Shown: in pieces, positions 46,183 through 55,358 of the stretch
How positions within the stretch are numbered: the first letter of the stretch is position 1
Layout: each line of letters opens with the position of its first letter
Origin: Trinickia mobilis
Lineage (GTDB): Bacteria; Pseudomonadota; Gammaproteobacteria; Burkholderiales; Burkholderiaceae
Direction of reading: 5' to 3'
NCBI RefSeq assembly: GCF_017315705.1
Contig: NZ_JAFLRF010000019.1
Coordinates: forward strand, 1-64,000
Length of the DNA: 64,000 nt
Translations under genes and position numbers: made by a program
Notes under the pieces: generated by a model
Database searches by the model: none
Told to the model about the DNA's origin: nothing
The model's input: only the letters and a program-made list of their open reading frames with translations

Positions 46183-47397
46183 ATGCCTCTTACCGATCTG
46201 GAAGTACGCCGGGCTGCGCCACGGGAGAAGACGTATCGAGTCTCCGACGGCCGCGGCATGTATCTCGAGATTTCTCCTGCCGGCGGCAAGTACTGGCGCC
46301 TCAAATACCGATTCAACGACCGCGAGCGGAAGTTGGCGCTGGGCGTCTATCCCGATGTCACGCTGGCCCACGCGCGCAGGAAGCGCGATGAGGCGCGTGC
46401 GCTACTGGCCGATGGCGTCGACCCAGGGCAGGCCAAGAAAGAGAAGAAGCGCCTCGCCCGGCTCAACGCAGCCACGACCTTCGAAGCAGTCGCGCTCGAG
46501 TGGTTCGAGCAGCAGGTGCCCGGCTGGGCAACCAGCCATTCCGAGAAGATCATGGGGCGACTGAAAAAGGACCTGTTTCCATGGCTCGGGTCACGTCCGA
46601 TCGCCGACATTACCCCGCCCGAAGTGCTCGAAGTGCTGCGTCGTGCCGAGAAGCGTGGTGCTCACGACACCGCACACCGATTGCATCAGAACTGCGGGCA
46701 GATCTTTCGCTACGCGGTGGCGACTGGACGCGCCGTGCGTGATGTAAGCACCGACTTGCGTGGCGCGCTGCGTCCCAACCGGCATACGCACTTCGCCTCG
46801 ATCACAGATCCGGAGAAGGTCGGGGAGATGCTGCGAGCCTTTGACGGCTTTTCCGGTACATTGGTCGTGCGCGCAGCTCTGCAGTTGGCGCCGTTGCTGT
46901 TCGTGCGGCCCGGAGAGTTGAGACAGGCTGAGTGGGCGCAGATTGATTTGGAACGGCGCGAATGGCGCTTTACTGTCTCGAAGACGAAGACCGAGCATCT
47001 CGTGCCGCTGGCCACCCAAGCTGTGGAGATTCTGAAAGAGTTGCAAGCGCAGACTGGCAAATGGCGTTGTGTTTTTCCGGGCCGTGAACGCAAAAAGCCT
47101 ATGAGCGGAGCGGCGATCAATGCCGCGCTGCAGCGGTTGGGCTTCGACACGAAAACCGAGATCACCGGACACGGATTCCGGGCGATGGCTCGGACCATCC
47201 TGCACGAGCGGCTTCGGTTTCCGGCGGAAGTCATCGAGCATCAACTGGCCCACCGAGTGCCTGATTCGCTCGGCACCGCCTACAACCGCACCCGGTTTAT
47301 CGACGACCGCATAGTGATGATGCAGGAGTGGGCCAACTATCTGGATCGACTGAAAGCGGGGGCCGAGGTAGGGCCGATTCGGCCGCGGGGTGTTTGA
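46183..47397 (+). CDS. P4-type tyrosine integrase
   Basis: This site-specific recombinase would insert the island at the tRNA-Ala gene. The 404-residue protein has the N-terminal DUF4102 domain (RVSDGRGMYLEISPAGGKYW, RFNDRERKLALGVYPDVTLA), a core-binding SAM-like domain around residues 100-180, and the catalytic domain. Catalytic residues: Arg in LLFVRPGELRQAEW, Lys in SKTKTEHLVPL, H-x-x-R in GHGFRAMARTIL, His in EHQLAHRVPD and the Tyr in GTAYNRTRF. It appears intact. GGGAGG precedes ATG 46183. Confidence 0.95.
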   Translation: MPLTDLEVRRAAPREKTYRVSDGRGMYLEISPAGGKYWRLKYRFNDRERKLALGVYPDVTLAHARRKRDEARALLADGVDPGQAKKEKKRLARLNAATTFEAVALEWFEQQVPGWATSHSEKIMGRLKKDLFPWLGSRPIADITPPEVLEVLRRAEKRGAHDTAHRLHQNCGQIFRYAVATGRAVRDVSTDLRGALRPNRHTHFASITDPEKVGEMLRAFDGFSGTLVVRAALQLAPLLFVRPGELRQAEWAQIDLERREWRFTVSKTKTEHLVPLATQAVEILKELQAQTGKWRCVFPGRERKKPMSGAAINAALQRLGFDTKTEITGHGFRAMARTILHERLRFPAEVIEHQLAHRVPDSLGTAYNRTRFIDDRIVMMQEWANYLDRLKAGAEVGPIRPRGV

Positions 47398-47635
47398 GGC
47401 GAAGGCCCTAACGTGCTGAGCTTCATAAGTGGACTGTGTCGCAACCAATCCCGGCGAAGGCAGATGTTGCGCCATCGACGGCCCGAGGTAGAGGTCTGCG
47501 CTGAGAATGGACCTTTGTCGCCGCCCATCTATCGCGAAACAGCACTTTTTCTACCTCGATCTCGCTTCGTTTGATCGACTTTTACCGCGTTTTGAAGGCG
47601 CCTATCCTGCTGATTCGTTCGCGTCGCTATCTGGT

Positions 47636-48094
47636 TCAAAGGTCTTCTATGTCGGGTCTAATCTGGAAGCTGAACGCATCCTGGATGACCGTCGAGCCGG
47701 GTTTGCTGTTCTCGTGTGCCGTTTTTGCCTGAGATGCAAGACTGGTCCGCTGACCGGCCGTACGCTGTGTCGATTGGTTGCGAGAAGTGTTCGTGCTCCC
47801 ACGGGACCGGGATGTGCCGTCCATGCGATGAGCCGTGCCCCTTCGCTTCTTCGTTTCCTGTAGTGCGTATCGAAGCGCACTGGCAGTCACGTCGATACCC
47901 GCCTGCTTAGCCTGATCGATCAGTTGCTCGACCGAATAACCTTTCGCCCTAGCCGCGTCGATGTGGACGCGAACGTTTGGCATCGCGTCGCGCACAGTGA
48001 TGCGTCGTTCCGACGGTGGCTTTTCCGGTAACGCGTCGAGTAGCCGGGCAAACTCGTCCCATTGGGCTTTCGTGTAGGTCTTCGGTGCAGGCAT
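47636..48094 (-). CDS. Small island protein with a DNA-binding-like N-terminus, function unknown
   Basis: A 152-residue protein starting at ATG 48094 behind a strong ribosome site (GGAGGG). The N-terminal half (MPAPKTYTKAQWDEFARLLD, then YSVEQLIDQAKQAGIDVTAS) resembles the helical region of small plasmid and integrative-element accessory proteins (mobilisation or regulatory), but I cannot name the family. The C-terminal half is polar, low-complexity sequence. It points back toward the integrase. Confidence 0.6.
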   Translation of the reverse strand: MPAPKTYTKAQWDEFARLLDALPEKPPSERRITVRDAMPNVRVHIDAARAKGYSVEQLIDQAKQAGIDVTASALRYALQETKKRRGTAHRMDGTSRSRGSTNTSRNQSTQRTAGQRTSLASQAKTAHENSKPGSTVIQDAFSFQIRPDIEDL

Positions 48095-48395
48095 CGTGAC
48101 CCTCCGTTTGTATCGGATGTCTCTAACTGATCGTGCATGCCGTTGGATAGCCCGTCAACGTCGTCTACGCGAGCGTTGTGGACGTTTGCAGAGCGCCTTG
48201 GCCCGTAGCGGGACGCTCGGGAAGAACGCAGTCTTTTCGTTTCGTCGCATCGGAGCAACGGTAGGGTAGTCTTTGGGACGTGCGTTTCCGCAGAGTTCGG
48301 TGTGAGGTTTAACGCGATGGCTTAGCCGTCCAGCGCAAATTTTATGTTGGATCGCGCATCACACATTCTGTCCGTGATTCCCGTCTCGGTTTCGT

Positions 48396-48587
48396 TTGCA
48401 GCTCGGTTTGTTTACCGATGCGCTTATTGTCCACGACGCGCTCGGCGCGGTTCCTTGGGTAACTGCGTTGCATTTCAATTCGAAAACGATCGCAACGCGC
48501 ATGCAGGCGGCGGAATGGGTGATTAAGTTCGGTGACGATTCGGAAGCATTTGGCAGCGTCGCAATGGCGTTTGAAAGTGTGCGCTAA
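48396..48587 (+). CDS. Possible small protein or gene remnant
   Basis: An open frame of 63 codons beginning TTG CAG CTC GGT (MQLGLFTDALIVHDALGAVP) and ending in ESVR. Codon use looks coding-like, but there is no ribosome site and no recognised family. It lies in the decayed zone between the integrase side and the defence genes, so it is more likely a fragment. Confidence 0.22.
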   Translation: MQLGLFTDALIVHDALGAVPWVTALHFNSKTIATRMQAAEWVIKFGDDSEAFGSVAMAFESVR

Positions 48588-48829
48588 AAATAGGAGCAAA
48601 TTAGGGTATTGCAGGATTGGCTTCCGCCGGTTTGGGGCGCCGTGTGAGCAAATAGTCTTCCTTCGACAACGCTAAACTGGCCAAAAAATCCGGCGCGTGA
48701 TTGCCGACTTGCCGAGCTGGGGTTGCCTGCATGTGTGCCGCAGAATGGGAGGGAATGCGAATTCCAAAGTATGGCTCCCGTCAATGTCAAGTGGATCTCG
48801 CGACCTTACCGCTTCTACACAAGACAATC

Positions 48830-49366
48830 TCGCCTAGCCCGGAGCGCCGGCATGACGGCAAGGTCGCCGTGCTGAATCGCAACCAGCGACGATCCTCGGA
48901 CGGCTTTGAGTTTCGTTGCGACATTGGCAGCGAGCCGCCGCGAGTGATGTTCGTGCCGGACCGTTGCGAGCGCGAGGCGATGAGCTATGTGGCAATGACC
49001 AGCATCCACAGCGGCGACGTGATGTCAGAAGCCGTCGAAAAGCGCCTTGGCAATGTCAGAAGGCGCTGTACGAAAATCGAATGGCTGACGAACAACGGCT
49101 TGGGTTACGGAGGTGAGAAACCCCGCGCTTTCGGCGCGGGCATCGACCGTAGACGGTCGATGCCCCGGGTCTGCGGCCAGCAGAGTAACGCGACGGCGGA
49201 AAGCTTCGTGATGACAATGAAGCGCGACTACATTTTCTTCGTGCCGAAGCCCGACGCAGCGACGGGCTCGAACAAACGCGCTAACGCGTTCAAGCACTAC
49301 AGCGAGAAACACACGTTTAGCGCGCTGGAATTTCGCGCGCCAAGAAGAATTCCGGCGGAGAGCCGA
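48830..49366 (+). pseudogene. Decayed IS3-family transposase (OrfB)
   Basis: The translated stretch follows an IS3-type DDE integrase core: HDGKVAVLNRNQRRSSDGFE, EREAMSYVAMTS, KIEWLTNNGLGYGG, QQSNATAESFVMTMKRDYIF. The second catalytic Asp (usually LTDNG) is Asn here, flanking conserved positions are altered, and the frame has no proper start or insertion-sequence ends. It is therefore a non-functional remnant. It contains an unusual perfect 11-bp inverted repeat at about 49140-49163. It lies left of the PT effector genes. Confidence 0.75.
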
Positions 49367-49479
49367 TTCATCATCCAGAGTTGGATGCAGTGTTCGGAAG
49401 TACCGGTGCAAAGCCACCGCCACGGTCAGCTCGAAGTCGAAGCGTTTGGTCTTCATTGCACAGCTTCTTTCCATTGAGA

Positions 49480-50356
49480 AGTCCCCCGAAAATCGGCTCA
49501 CATGATGGGACTGTGTACCGGAGCCACCCGGACCTTGCCAAGGCAGGGAGTGGCAGATCTTCAAGAGCAAACGTATTCAATTGATCTCAAAGAGTTGACG
49601 CCAAGTGAGAGTAGCTGGGTCCCAACTTCTCTCGCCGCACTAGATCGATTGTGTAATCGACAATGCGGAGGCTTTTGCCGTGTTCCCAAGCTAACAAGGA
49701 GCGGCGATGGCTCTTCCTCACTCCGTTGCAGATCGCTGTCCGGTACAGCCACTCCCTTAGAGCCGAGCGGTGGTGTGCGCTGGAACACCGCGGCAAGGGA
49801 ATTCAACCAAATCCTGACGATCAAAGAAGGACCTGGAAGTGCAAGTCGGGGACGGCGATCCCAATCGTGAAGATTTGCCCTGCACGAGCAACACCATTTT
49901 GTACTCGCCAGAGGAGGATTCCCCCTGCTAGACTTCAAACAATATTTATGAGAAAAGCGTGCTGCCGGGGTAAGTAAGATGCGATCGCGTCTGACGGGGT
50001 CCTTTCGCGGCTGGTGGGAATTTAGCCGGTCGAAAGTGACGTTTGTCGAGTCGGCTGTGCTGCTAGCCGGGGGGGCGACGCAGAATGGCGTTTTTTTTGC
50101 AAGCCGCCAAATAGATATCGAGTGAGACTGTAGGTGAAAAATGTGCACAAATCCTGCAAGGCGGCGACGTATTACGTCAAAACTTTCAATATCTAGCACA
50201 CGCCCTCTAATTCTGTGAAATTTCTTTCAAAGCGGCGACGAATACTTTCAAAATTCCTGGCTGGTGAGATTTGTGTCTGCGTCGGCGGCACCACGCTAGT
50301 TGTTGTGCGATCGCGACGGGCCGAAACTACCGCAAGGCACCTTAAAAAAGCTAAAA
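49480..50356. other. Decayed or regulatory region before the helicase gene
   Basis: About 880 bp without a supported gene; long frames on both strands here have no ribosome site and no family resemblance. The right end is AT-rich and probably holds the promoter of the effector operon. It contains a 22-bp imperfect direct repeat, GCGGCGACG.AT......TCAAAA-like, at 50161-50182 and 50232-50253 (71 bp apart). Confidence 0.45.
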
Positions 50357-52459
50357 ATGAACAGTCTTCGAGAGCTGGCGTTCAAGATTTGCTACAGATC
50401 AGGTGCTTCAAATGTTGTTGACGACTTCTATGTGCCGTGCATGGAGAGGTCGGTGCTTTATCGACGCGCCGTCGGTTATTTTACTAGCGCAGGTCTAAGC
50501 TTAGCTGCAAGAGGTGCGGCTCACCTGATTGCTTCTGGCGGAAAGATTCAACTGATTACCTCGCCTAATCTATCGGAAGAAGATATCGAAGCAATAGAGA
50601 GGGGGTATGAGGCCAGGTCGCGAGTGGCACAACGCTTATTCGTTCTTGAGATGGAACGAGTGGAGTCCGAACTCATTCAGCAACGGTTGAGTGCCCTGGC
50701 GTGGCTTATCTCCCTAGGGCGCCTTGAGATACGGATCGCCTTTCGAGTAGACCCAAGTACTGGATGTCTCGCCCGTGGTCTTTACCACGAGAAAATTGGT
50801 GTCTTTGAAGATGAAGAAGGTAACCGAGTCGCGTTTACCGGGTCCCAAAACGAAACTGCAGGCGGCTTTGTCTCAAACTTCGAATCAATCGACGTCTATT
50901 GGTCTTGGGACGACAGTCATCGGCGAGCGGCTGGCAAAGTAAATGATTTTGAAGCGCTGTGGGCGGGGGGGGATGTCGAGTCCGGCGTCCTCGTGGAAGA
51001 CTTCACGCAGATTGCGAAGGAAGTACTGGAGAAATATAAAACAAGTGAGCCACCGACAGTGGACCCAGAGGAAGTGTCGTGGCGTCCTCGCTCGCGAAGA
51101 ATCGCTCGAAACAAGCCGCGCCTCCCCGCCACCCTTACTCTGCGTTCCTATCAGCTTGAAGCAATTCGCAATTGGGTATCCGCGAACGGCCGCGGAATAC
51201 TCGAGATGGCCACCGGTACCGGCAAAACTCTAACCGCTTTGGCGGCTGCAGTTAGCCTGTATGAGCAACTGGGGCTAAAGGTATTGGTTGTCATCTGCCC
51301 CTATCGGCACTTGGTGACGCAATGGCGTGATGAGGCCATCAAGCTTGGGTTTGATCCGTTGTTGGCCTTCGAATCGGCACAAAGCTGGGCCGAAACACTC
51401 AAGGCCGAACTTAACGATATATCGGTGGGCGAAGGTGGATTTCTTTGCGTTATTACCACGAACGCAACTTTTGCTTCGCTCACCTTTCAGAGCTTACTTC
51501 CCTATTTTCCAACAAGATCGCTATTGGTTGCTGACGAGGTTCACAATCTAGGTTCCAAAGTCTTTTGCGATGCACTCCCGTCGCAAATTAGCCTCCGCCT
51601 CGGCTTATCCGCAACACCCGAACGTTGGTTTGATCCAGATGGAACGAACCGACTCTTCGATTACTTCGGGCAGGTCTTGGAACCGCGCCTAACGCTTCGA
51701 AAGGCGTTAGAACTGGAAGTGCTTGTGCCGTATTTCTATTTCCCGATCCTGATCGAACTCACAGATATAGAGCAGGAGGAGTACCTCCGGCTGAGTGCTG
51801 AAATCGCCAAGAAAGCAGGTGTCGATGGCGAATTGACAGAGGCATCCAAATATCTTTTATTGGAGCGAGCACGCCTTGTTGCCTCCGCGGAAAACAAGTT
51901 GCATGCATTGCGTGATCTAGCACAGAAATTGGTAAAAAATGAGCAAATGCTATTTTATTGCGGCGACGGATCTGTCGAATCCGAAGTAAGTAATGGTGTT
52001 GCGCGGCAGGTGGACGAGGTGACACGCATACTCGGCCATGAGGCGGGAATCAGAGTTGCGAAATATACATCCGACGAGTCTGTCGCCGAGCGCGAGTCTC
52101 TCCGAACCCAGATCACCTCGGGGCAGCTTCAGGGGCTTGTTGCAATTCGGTGTCTCGACGAGGGCGTAGACATCCCGTCAGTGCGCACGGCAGTCATCCT
52201 TGCGAGCAGTACGAATCCTCGTCAGTTTATCCAGAGACGCGGGCGCGTGCTTAGGCGTGCGCCGGATAAGGAAAACGCGACAATATACGACATGATTGTT
52301 GTGCCGCCAGACAGCTCTGATCCAACGGACGCCGAGCGAAGTTTGCTTCGCAAAGAACTGACTCGTTTCGCTGAATTTGCCGATCTTGCGATTAATAGTG
52401 GCGAGACGAGGGTGGCTATATTAGAACTTCAGAAAAAGTTCGATTTGATGGATATCTGA
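50357..52459 (+). CDS. Phosphorothioation-linked PLD/DEAD helicase (putative restriction protein)
   Basis: The 700-residue protein has an N-terminal phospholipase D-like nuclease domain (about residues 1-230; YHEKIGVFEDEEG, AFTGSQNETAGGF) and a superfamily 2 helicase. Helicase motifs are LRSYQLEAIRNWV (Q motif), MATGTGKTLTALA (I), VADEVHNLG (II), LSATPERWF (III), AIRCLDEGVDIPSVRTAV (V) and FIQRRGRVLRRAP (VI). The layout fits the family annotated as 'DNA phosphorothioation system restriction enzyme'. PLD nucleases have HxK motifs; only one clear HxK is visible, so two chains may be needed. It heads a plus-strand operon facing dndBCDE. GC content is well below the chromosome. Confidence 0.82.
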   Translation: MNSLRELAFKICYRSGASNVVDDFYVPCMERSVLYRRAVGYFTSAGLSLAARGAAHLIASGGKIQLITSPNLSEEDIEAIERGYEARSRVAQRLFVLEMERVESELIQQRLSALAWLISLGRLEIRIAFRVDPSTGCLARGLYHEKIGVFEDEEGNRVAFTGSQNETAGGFVSNFESIDVYWSWDDSHRRAAGKVNDFEALWAGGDVESGVLVEDFTQIAKEVLEKYKTSEPPTVDPEEVSWRPRSRRIARNKPRLPATLTLRSYQLEAIRNWVSANGRGILEMATGTGKTLTALAAAVSLYEQLGLKVLVVICPYRHLVTQWRDEAIKLGFDPLLAFESAQSWAETLKAELNDISVGEGGFLCVITTNATFASLTFQSLLPYFPTRSLLVADEVHNLGSKVFCDALPSQISLRLGLSATPERWFDPDGTNRLFDYFGQVLEPRLTLRKALELEVLVPYFYFPILIELTDIEQEEYLRLSAEIAKKAGVDGELTEASKYLLLERARLVASAENKLHALRDLAQKLVKNEQMLFYCGDGSVESEVSNGVARQVDEVTRILGHEAGIRVAKYTSDESVAERESLRTQITSGQLQGLVAIRCLDEGVDIPSVRTAVILASSTNPRQFIQRRGRVLRRAPDKENATIYDMIVVPPDSSDPTDAERSLLRKELTRFAEFADLAINSGETRVAILELQKKFDLMDI

Positions 52460-52478
52460 AATAAGCTTGGAGGCCAAA

Positions 52479-52634
52479 ATGCATCCGGATCCCATGGAAC
52501 CACTGACACGTGACCCGAAGGACGTGCGCGAAATTATTGCTCAGGTATTAACAATCGAGGCCGAGCGGCTTTATCAGGAGAAGCCGCATATCAACGACGA
52601 TATAATAAAAATTATCAAGGAGATTGTGAAATGA
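52479..52634 (+). CDS. 51-residue protein in the PT effector operon
   Basis: A short gene, easily missed: ATG 52479 with GGAGG six bases upstream, ending TGA 52632-52634, and overlapping the next gene's ATG (ATGA). The product starts MHPDPMEPLTRDPKDVREII and continues with a helical, charged C-terminus (AQVLTIEAERLYQEKPHIND). It lies 19 bp after the helicase gene. The coupling and ribosome site argue it is real. It may be a subunit or adaptor of the helicase or ATPase; I do not recognise a family. Confidence 0.75.
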   Translation: MHPDPMEPLTRDPKDVREIIAQVLTIEAERLYQEKPHINDDIIKIIKEIVK

Positions 52635-54715
52635 TATTGCTCGAGCTTCAATTGCACAACTTCCGTCAATTCTTTGGATCGTCTCCGGTAATCAAATTCT
52701 CACAAGGCAAGAAGAACGTCACGGTTATACATGCTACGAACGGAGGGGGGAAAACGACTTTCCTTAACGCGTTTACATGGACATTATACGATGCGGTAAG
52801 CAAAGGTTTTTTGTTTCCGGATCAAATTATAAATAAGCGAGCAATCCGTGAAGCTGCGCCGGGTTCGACCATTAACGCGTGGGTTCATCTGAAATTCGAA
52901 CATCTGGGTCGCGAGTATTCACTTCGCAAGATGGTAGACGCAATACGCGGCGATAGTGACACCGAGGTCGTGTCAAAAGGTGAACCGCGTCGTGAATTCA
53001 TGTGGACCGATGAATCCGGGACGTGGCGTCCAGAAACGAACATCGCCGATGTCATCGGAAGGGTGTTGCCTCAGGATCTCCATACATATTTTTTCTTCGA
53101 TGGCGAGCGTATCGAACGCATTGTGCAGCCGTCTGCTGAAGATCAAGCTAACATCGCCAATGCGACGAAAAAAATTCTCGGCCTGGAAGTTGTTGAGCGG
53201 GCAATACGTCACCTGACGTCCGCGAAGAAGACCCTGGAGCGCGAGCTCGAAGTCGTTGGCGACGAAACAACAAAAGGAATTCTTCGGAAGAAGAGCCAGA
53301 TCGAAGAGGAATTAAGGGCGGTCGAAGAGACCTTTGCGCAGACAGAGCGCAACTTGAAAGGGTTTCGCCTTAGACAGCGAGAGCTATCAAAGCGCCTTGG
53401 ACAACTCGAGGACATTAAGAGTGATCAAGCTCGTCGCGATCACCTAAATGGTGAGCACAGGACATACTCCGACGCACTGGATACGACAAAGCAGCAGTTG
53501 AACGAGTTGGTGAACGCTGATGGATATAAGGTGTTTCTCGGTGATGTATCTGACACATATTTGAACCTAATCGAGAATCTTCGTCAGAAAGGGGAACTAC
53601 CTGCGGGAATTAAGCGGCAATTTGTGGATGATCTTTTGAATCGCGGCGAATGCATCTGTGAGCGAACGCTCAATCCCTCTGTGGATCACATAGCGCACTG
53701 CGCCGTCGAGAGGTGGAAACAGCGCGCGGGGCTCGTTGATGTTGAAGACAAGGCGATCCGGATGGGCGGGGAAGTGCGACGAATCCGCTTAGACCAAGAT
53801 ACGTTTTGGGATCAAAGTGAAGCCTTTCAAAAGAGAATCGCTGGAGATCGCGAGCAGATCAAAAGAATCGAGTCGGAATTGGAGGCAATTCATCTTCGTC
53901 TCCAAGGCAGCCCTCGTGAGGAGGTTCAGGATCTTGAGCGGCAGCACACGGAAGCGGGCGAAAATATTGAGCGAGCTAACCAAACAATCGGTAGCTCGAA
54001 TACCCTAAAGCGAGGTCTGGAAGATCAACTTGCTGAGTGCGAAGCAGCGTTGAGAAAGAGCCAGCAAAACGAAGAGAAGCAACGCTTGGCTCAACGACGA
54101 CTAAACGCCACGACCGATGCAGTCGCGCGACTGGCGGAGTCGAAGGGCCGGTTTGAAGAGACGTTCCGGCGCACGCTGACAGACAAGGTTCGCAGCATTT
54201 TTGGCAAAATTTCCTACACGCCATACGTCCCGGAGATCACTGAAGGCTATTCTTTGCGTCTCTTGGAAGGCGCTGGTGGCTCGATGCTCCCTGTTGCGGC
54301 CTCTCAAGGAGAAAACCAAATCCTTAGCTTGGCATTTATTGGTGCCGTGATAGACGTCGCGCGGGAGTTCACAAGAAGCAAGGAACGACTGCCTGGACCG
54401 GAAGCTAGCACCTACCCCGTTGTAATGGACTCACCGTTCGGTAGCCTGGGGCCAACCTACAGAACCCAGGTGGCCGAGAATATTACTGCACTTGCCGATC
54501 AAGTTGTGCTTATGGTGACCAACACGCAGTGGCTCGGGGAAGTCGAAACGGCGTTGGGGGCTAGGATCGGTAAGTCGTATGTCGTCGAATATTCGACGCC
54601 TCGTGACGGTGTTCCAAACGAACCTCTAGACATTGGCACTAGTCGGTACGAATTGGTAACCAGCAGCCCCAATGAGTTTGAATATTCAACAATTCGAGAG
54701 GTCGATCGTGGCTGA
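52631..54715 (+). CDS. DndD-like SMC/Rad50-type ATPase of the effector operon
   Basis: The 694-residue protein is organised like Rad50/DndD. The N-terminal ATPase half has Walker A TNGGGKTTFLNAFTWTLYD near residue 38 and the DndD-like signature TYFFFDGERIERIV. Two long coiled coils (about 190-300 and 380-510) are joined by an apex with GECICERTLNP (Cys-x-Cys), reminiscent of a zinc hook. The C-terminal half has the ABC signature region AASQGENQILSLAFIGAVID and Walker B TYPVVMDSPFGSLG. It is a paralogue of the dndD product in the same locus. Confidence 0.85.
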   Translation: MILLELQLHNFRQFFGSSPVIKFSQGKKNVTVIHATNGGGKTTFLNAFTWTLYDAVSKGFLFPDQIINKRAIREAAPGSTINAWVHLKFEHLGREYSLRKMVDAIRGDSDTEVVSKGEPRREFMWTDESGTWRPETNIADVIGRVLPQDLHTYFFFDGERIERIVQPSAEDQANIANATKKILGLEVVERAIRHLTSAKKTLERELEVVGDETTKGILRKKSQIEEELRAVEETFAQTERNLKGFRLRQRELSKRLGQLEDIKSDQARRDHLNGEHRTYSDALDTTKQQLNELVNADGYKVFLGDVSDTYLNLIENLRQKGELPAGIKRQFVDDLLNRGECICERTLNPSVDHIAHCAVERWKQRAGLVDVEDKAIRMGGEVRRIRLDQDTFWDQSEAFQKRIAGDREQIKRIESELEAIHLRLQGSPREEVQDLERQHTEAGENIERANQTIGSSNTLKRGLEDQLAECEAALRKSQQNEEKQRLAQRRLNATTDAVARLAESKGRFEETFRRTLTDKVRSIFGKISYTPYVPEITEGYSLRLLEGAGGSMLPVAASQGENQILSLAFIGAVIDVAREFTRSKERLPGPEASTYPVVMDSPFGSLGPTYRTQVAENITALADQVVLMVTNTQWLGEVETALGARIGKSYVVEYSTPRDGVPNEPLDIGTSRYELVTSSPNEFEYSTIREVDRG

Positions 54716-55166
54716 GAGAAGAATACGATACGCCAAAGAGAAGCAAGAACTCATGAGACGCCTCCTTTCGTCGGAAGACGGCACTGGCCCCTTTCGAACG
54801 CAGGCAGATGTACTCGCTTTTGCTGCGTCGTTGGGAGCGCACCGCAAGCGACGTGAGCCGTTGCCTGAAGCTCTCGGAGAGCCAATCAGACAAGAAGTGT
54901 TCGATCGTCAAGGATATGACACATTGATCTGCCTAGTCGCGGTTGAGGCTGAGAAAAGTCCCGCTGTTCTTGAGGATTCTGAAGAAATGATCGCAAGGCG
55001 CTCAGAGATTTTTGAAGAATATGCAAATGGCGGACTGGCTATTATTGCCAATGAGACCCGGGGAGACGTGAACCTGAGCCAAGCGGTTTTACTGATGATC
55101 TCTTCCCTTCGAAAGCGTGCGGAATCTGATACGCAGGTCCTCGATCTATCGAGACTTAGGATCTAG
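54708..55166 (+). CDS. DNA phosphorothioation-associated protein 4-like
   Basis: A 152-residue protein if translated from GTG 54708, which follows GAGAGG and matches the family start (AERRIRYAKEKQELMRRLLS). It then reads SSEDGTGPFRTQADVLAFAA, EVFDRQGYDTLICLVAVEAE and FEEYANGGLAIIANETRGDV. This pattern agrees, from memory, with the small family called phosphorothioation-associated protein 4. Biochemical role unknown. It overlaps the ATPase gene by 8 bp; an upstream in-frame ATG (54672) would give 12 more residues. Confidence 0.78.
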   Translation: MAERRIRYAKEKQELMRRLLSSEDGTGPFRTQADVLAFAASLGAHRKRREPLPEALGEPIRQEVFDRQGYDTLICLVAVEAEKSPAVLEDSEEMIARRSEIFEEYANGGLAIIANETRGDVNLSQAVLLMISSLRKRAESDTQVLDLSRLRI

Positions 55167-55358
55167 GAACTCACGCATCGTATTAAGAACAACTAATCGC
55201 GTCCTCCTAGATATAAGCGGGTGCGCGGACCCGCACGGGACTCTGTGCTTATCCTTTGTTTTGATGCCAGTGCGTGAGGGCATACGAGCTGACGTGATCC
55301 GATCTTCCGGCCGTAGAGACCAGTGCCAAAATTAAAAGCAAAAACTTAACTCATTCAA

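Noticed and set aside
47507-47863. A 118-codon plus-strand frame opposite the small island protein
   Set aside because: The minus-strand gene has a strong ribosome site and better composition; this is its shadow.
49561-50199. A 212-codon minus-strand frame before the helicase gene
   Set aside because: No ribosome site, irregular composition and no recognised motif; it lies in decayed DNA.
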